Shown one piece after another: positions 62,724 through 64,000 of a DNA stretch of 64,000 nucleotides. The translations under genes were made by a program, and so were the position numbers. The notes beneath the pieces were generated by a model. That model saw only the letters and a list, made by a program, of their open reading frames with translations. It searched no databases and was not told the DNA's origin. Numbering within the stretch: the first letter of the stretch is position 1; each line of letters opens with the position of its first letter. The stretch lies in the NCBI RefSeq assembly GCF_011057715.1, contig NZ_LNGH01000002.1, positions 1 through 64,000 of the forward strand, in the 5' to 3' direction. The stretch comes from Marinitoga sp. 38H-ov (GTDB lineage Bacteria > Thermotogota > Thermotogae > Petrotogales > Petrotogaceae).

Positions 62724-63224
62724 ATGAAAAAAGGAATTATTGGAATTCTTAATTATGCGTTAGCAAAAGAAATTGAAGGTAGAGAATTTTATAAAATGAA
62801 AATGGAAAGTTTGTCTAATCAAGAATTAAAACAGATTTTCCACTCTTTAGCAAACATGGAACAAGGTCATGTGGAGTACATTAAAAGATTGATAGAAAGA
62901 TATGAAAATGACGAATCTTTAATTGTTGAGTTTGAAGAATCAGAGGAAAATATATTTGAAAAAAGGGAATTAGAAGAAATTACAGGTGGAACTGTAAGTA
63001 ATATGACTTTAGATTTAACAGTTTTGAAAATGGGATATATGATAGAAGATGATTTCATGAAATTCTATTTAAAAGCTGCAGAAAGTGTTGATAATAAAGA
63101 GGCTAAAGAATTATTCTTGAAATTAGCAAAATGGGAAGAACATCATAGAGATACATTGTATGATTATTACAAAATATTATCTGATGAATATTGGACAAAT
63201 ATGAATTTTACACCATTGTATTAA
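62724..63224 (+). CDS. Ferritin-like diiron protein (rubrerythrin family)
   Basis: This 166-residue four-helix protein has EIEGREFY, LANMEQGHVEY (ExxH), a second pair of helices with MIEDDFMKFY, and KWEEHHRD (E and H), the pattern of a diiron rubrerythrin-like domain. The rubredoxin domain is absent. It likely reduces peroxide or handles iron in this anaerobe. It precedes the iorA-like gene and is probably co-transcribed. Confidence 0.9.
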   Translation: MKKGIIGILNYALAKEIEGREFYKMKMESLSNQELKQIFHSLANMEQGHVEYIKRLIERYENDESLIVEFEESEENIFEKRELEEITGGTVSNMTLDLTVLKMGYMIEDDFMKFYLKAAESVDNKEAKELFLKLAKWEEHHRDTLYDYYKILSDEYWTNMNFTPLY

Positions 63225-63239
63225 TAAAGGAGTGGTAAA

Positions 63240-64000
63240 GTGAAAACTTTAGGTGAAATTTTAATTTCAAAAGAGCCAATTACTGAAATATTAATGGGCA
63301 ATCATGCGTTAGTTAGAGCAATGTTAGAATCTGGAGTAAAAGTAGTTACTTCTTATCCAGGATCACCAACTCCAGAAATAGCTGAAGGAATTAAAAGTAT
63401 TCCTCAAGATAAAAATCCAATGTATTTTGAATTTTCTGTCAATGAAAAAGTAGCTACAGAAGTAGCTTTTGGTGCAGCGATGAATGGGCATTTATCTACA
63501 GTGTTTTTTAAAAGTGTAGGTATAAATGTGGCTGCAGATTCTTTTGTTCAGTTGGGATTATTTGATTTACAAGGTGGTATGGTTATTGTTTTAGGTGATG
63601 ATCCAGGTGCTAATTCTTCACAAAACGAACAAGATAATAGACATTTTTCAAAGCTTTCATATATTCCTATGTTTGAACCTAATTCACCCAAAGAAGTGTA
63701 TAAAATGTTTAAAGAGGCTGCAAAACTTGCAAAAGACATGCATATGCCTGTTATTTTAAGGCTAACTACCCATGTTTGTCATGCTAAAGAAAAAATAACC
63801 TTTGATAAATTGGAAATAGAGGAATACGATTTTACTCCTAAATTTGATCACATAAATGCACCCCATATTCCAATTGCTGCTAGGGCATTGAATATGAAAA
63901 AGATGGCTTTAGAAAGATTAGAAAGATTTAAAGAAATATCAAATAATTCTAATTTTAATGAATTTATTTGCAATGGTAACAAAAAAAGAGGAATTATAGT
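63240..64000 (+). CDS. iorA: Indolepyruvate:ferredoxin oxidoreductase alpha subunit, 5' part
   Basis: A GTG at 63240 after AAAGGAGTGG opens a frame that runs off the right edge. The ~253 residues seen begin VKTLGEILISKEPITEILMG and contain MLESGVKVVTSYPGSPTPEI, EFSVNEKVATEVAFGAAM and LGDDPGANSSQNEQDNR, typical of the IorA pyrimidine-binding domain. The enzyme oxidises aryl pyruvates from aromatic amino acid fermentation to aryl-acetyl-CoA with reduction of ferredoxin. The thiamine-binding and ferredoxin parts lie outside the window. Confidence 0.93.
   Translation, partial: MKTLGEILISKEPITEILMGNHALVRAMLESGVKVVTSYPGSPTPEIAEGIKSIPQDKNPMYFEFSVNEKVATEVAFGAAMNGHLSTVFFKSVGINVAADSFVQLGLFDLQGGMVIVLGDDPGANSSQNEQDNRHFSKLSYIPMFEPNSPKEVYKMFKEAAKLAKDMHMPVILRLTTHVCHAKEKITFDKLEIEEYDFTPKFDHINAPHIPIAARALNMKKMALERLERFKEISNNSNFNEFICNGNKKRGII

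Overview
The window is very AT-rich bacterial DNA with tightly packed, often overlapping genes, strong GGAGG-type ribosome binding sites and frequent GTG and TTG starts. Gene content (Liv transporter with CoA enzymes, tungsten transport with a tungsten-oxidoreductase maturase, indolepyruvate:ferredoxin oxidoreductase, a rubrerythrin-like protein, methylglyoxal synthase) points to an anaerobic fermenter. Protein style and base composition suggest a low-GC member of the Thermotogota, such as Marinitoga or another Petrotogales genus. This is an inference from style, not from a search.

Region 1 (1-10081, + strand): thiolase end, KAS III-like condensing enzyme, family I CoA-transferase, then a LivKGFHM-type ABC transporter. 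Its last permease runs in frame into an alpha/beta hydrolase. A double TetR regulator and a LysE exporter follow. Region 2 (10082-12703): a dead IS3-family element carrying a second dead element nested inside it, with a visible 3-bp target duplication. Region 3 (12704-19422, - strand): corA with a candidate leader peptide, the operon znuA-zur-znuC-znuB with a 7-1-7 operator, and a folate operon (PTPS-like, folE2, folP, folK). In that operon a CE-type PTPS probably replaces FolB, and folK appears to start at AUU.

Region 4 (19509-33377): mixed repair and housekeeping genes. These are an SF1B helicase and a separate Fe-S RecB-like nuclease, an AroH chorismate mutase, the TIGR03915/TIGR03916-like repair pair, a secreted PLD-like protein, a PadR-NifX/NifB pair, an operon of 2-hydroxyacid dehydrogenase, HhH-GPD glycosylase, SRAP and aldo/keto reductase, tRNA-Leu(CAA), a DUF2089 cluster whose first gene has a frame break at a T7 tract, and a metallo-beta-lactamase-fold protein. 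Region 5 (33501-49880): a degenerate ZnuA-like protein, a BaiN-like flavoprotein, rhodanese, a DMT permease, the large addB-addA-sbcD-sbcC repair operon, and divergently a RecD-like helicase fused to RNase HI, followed by a nitroreductase.

Region 6 (49899-59029): a tungsten/molybdenum and pterin cofactor island. MOSC, wtpA, wtpC, wtpB, moaA, moaC and mog lie on the - strand. A MoeA-PBP fusion, a second moeA and an AOR-type radical SAM maturase lie on the + strand. Region 7 (59030-64000): a periplasmic-sensor GGDEF cyclase with a PLD-like partner, hemolysin III, mgsA, a ferritin-like protein and the start of iorA.

The points most worth following are the RecD-RNase H fusion, the LivM-hydrolase continuous frame with an internal start, the corA leader ORF, the PTPS folate bypass with the AUU folK start, and the T7 frame break in the DUF2089 cluster.
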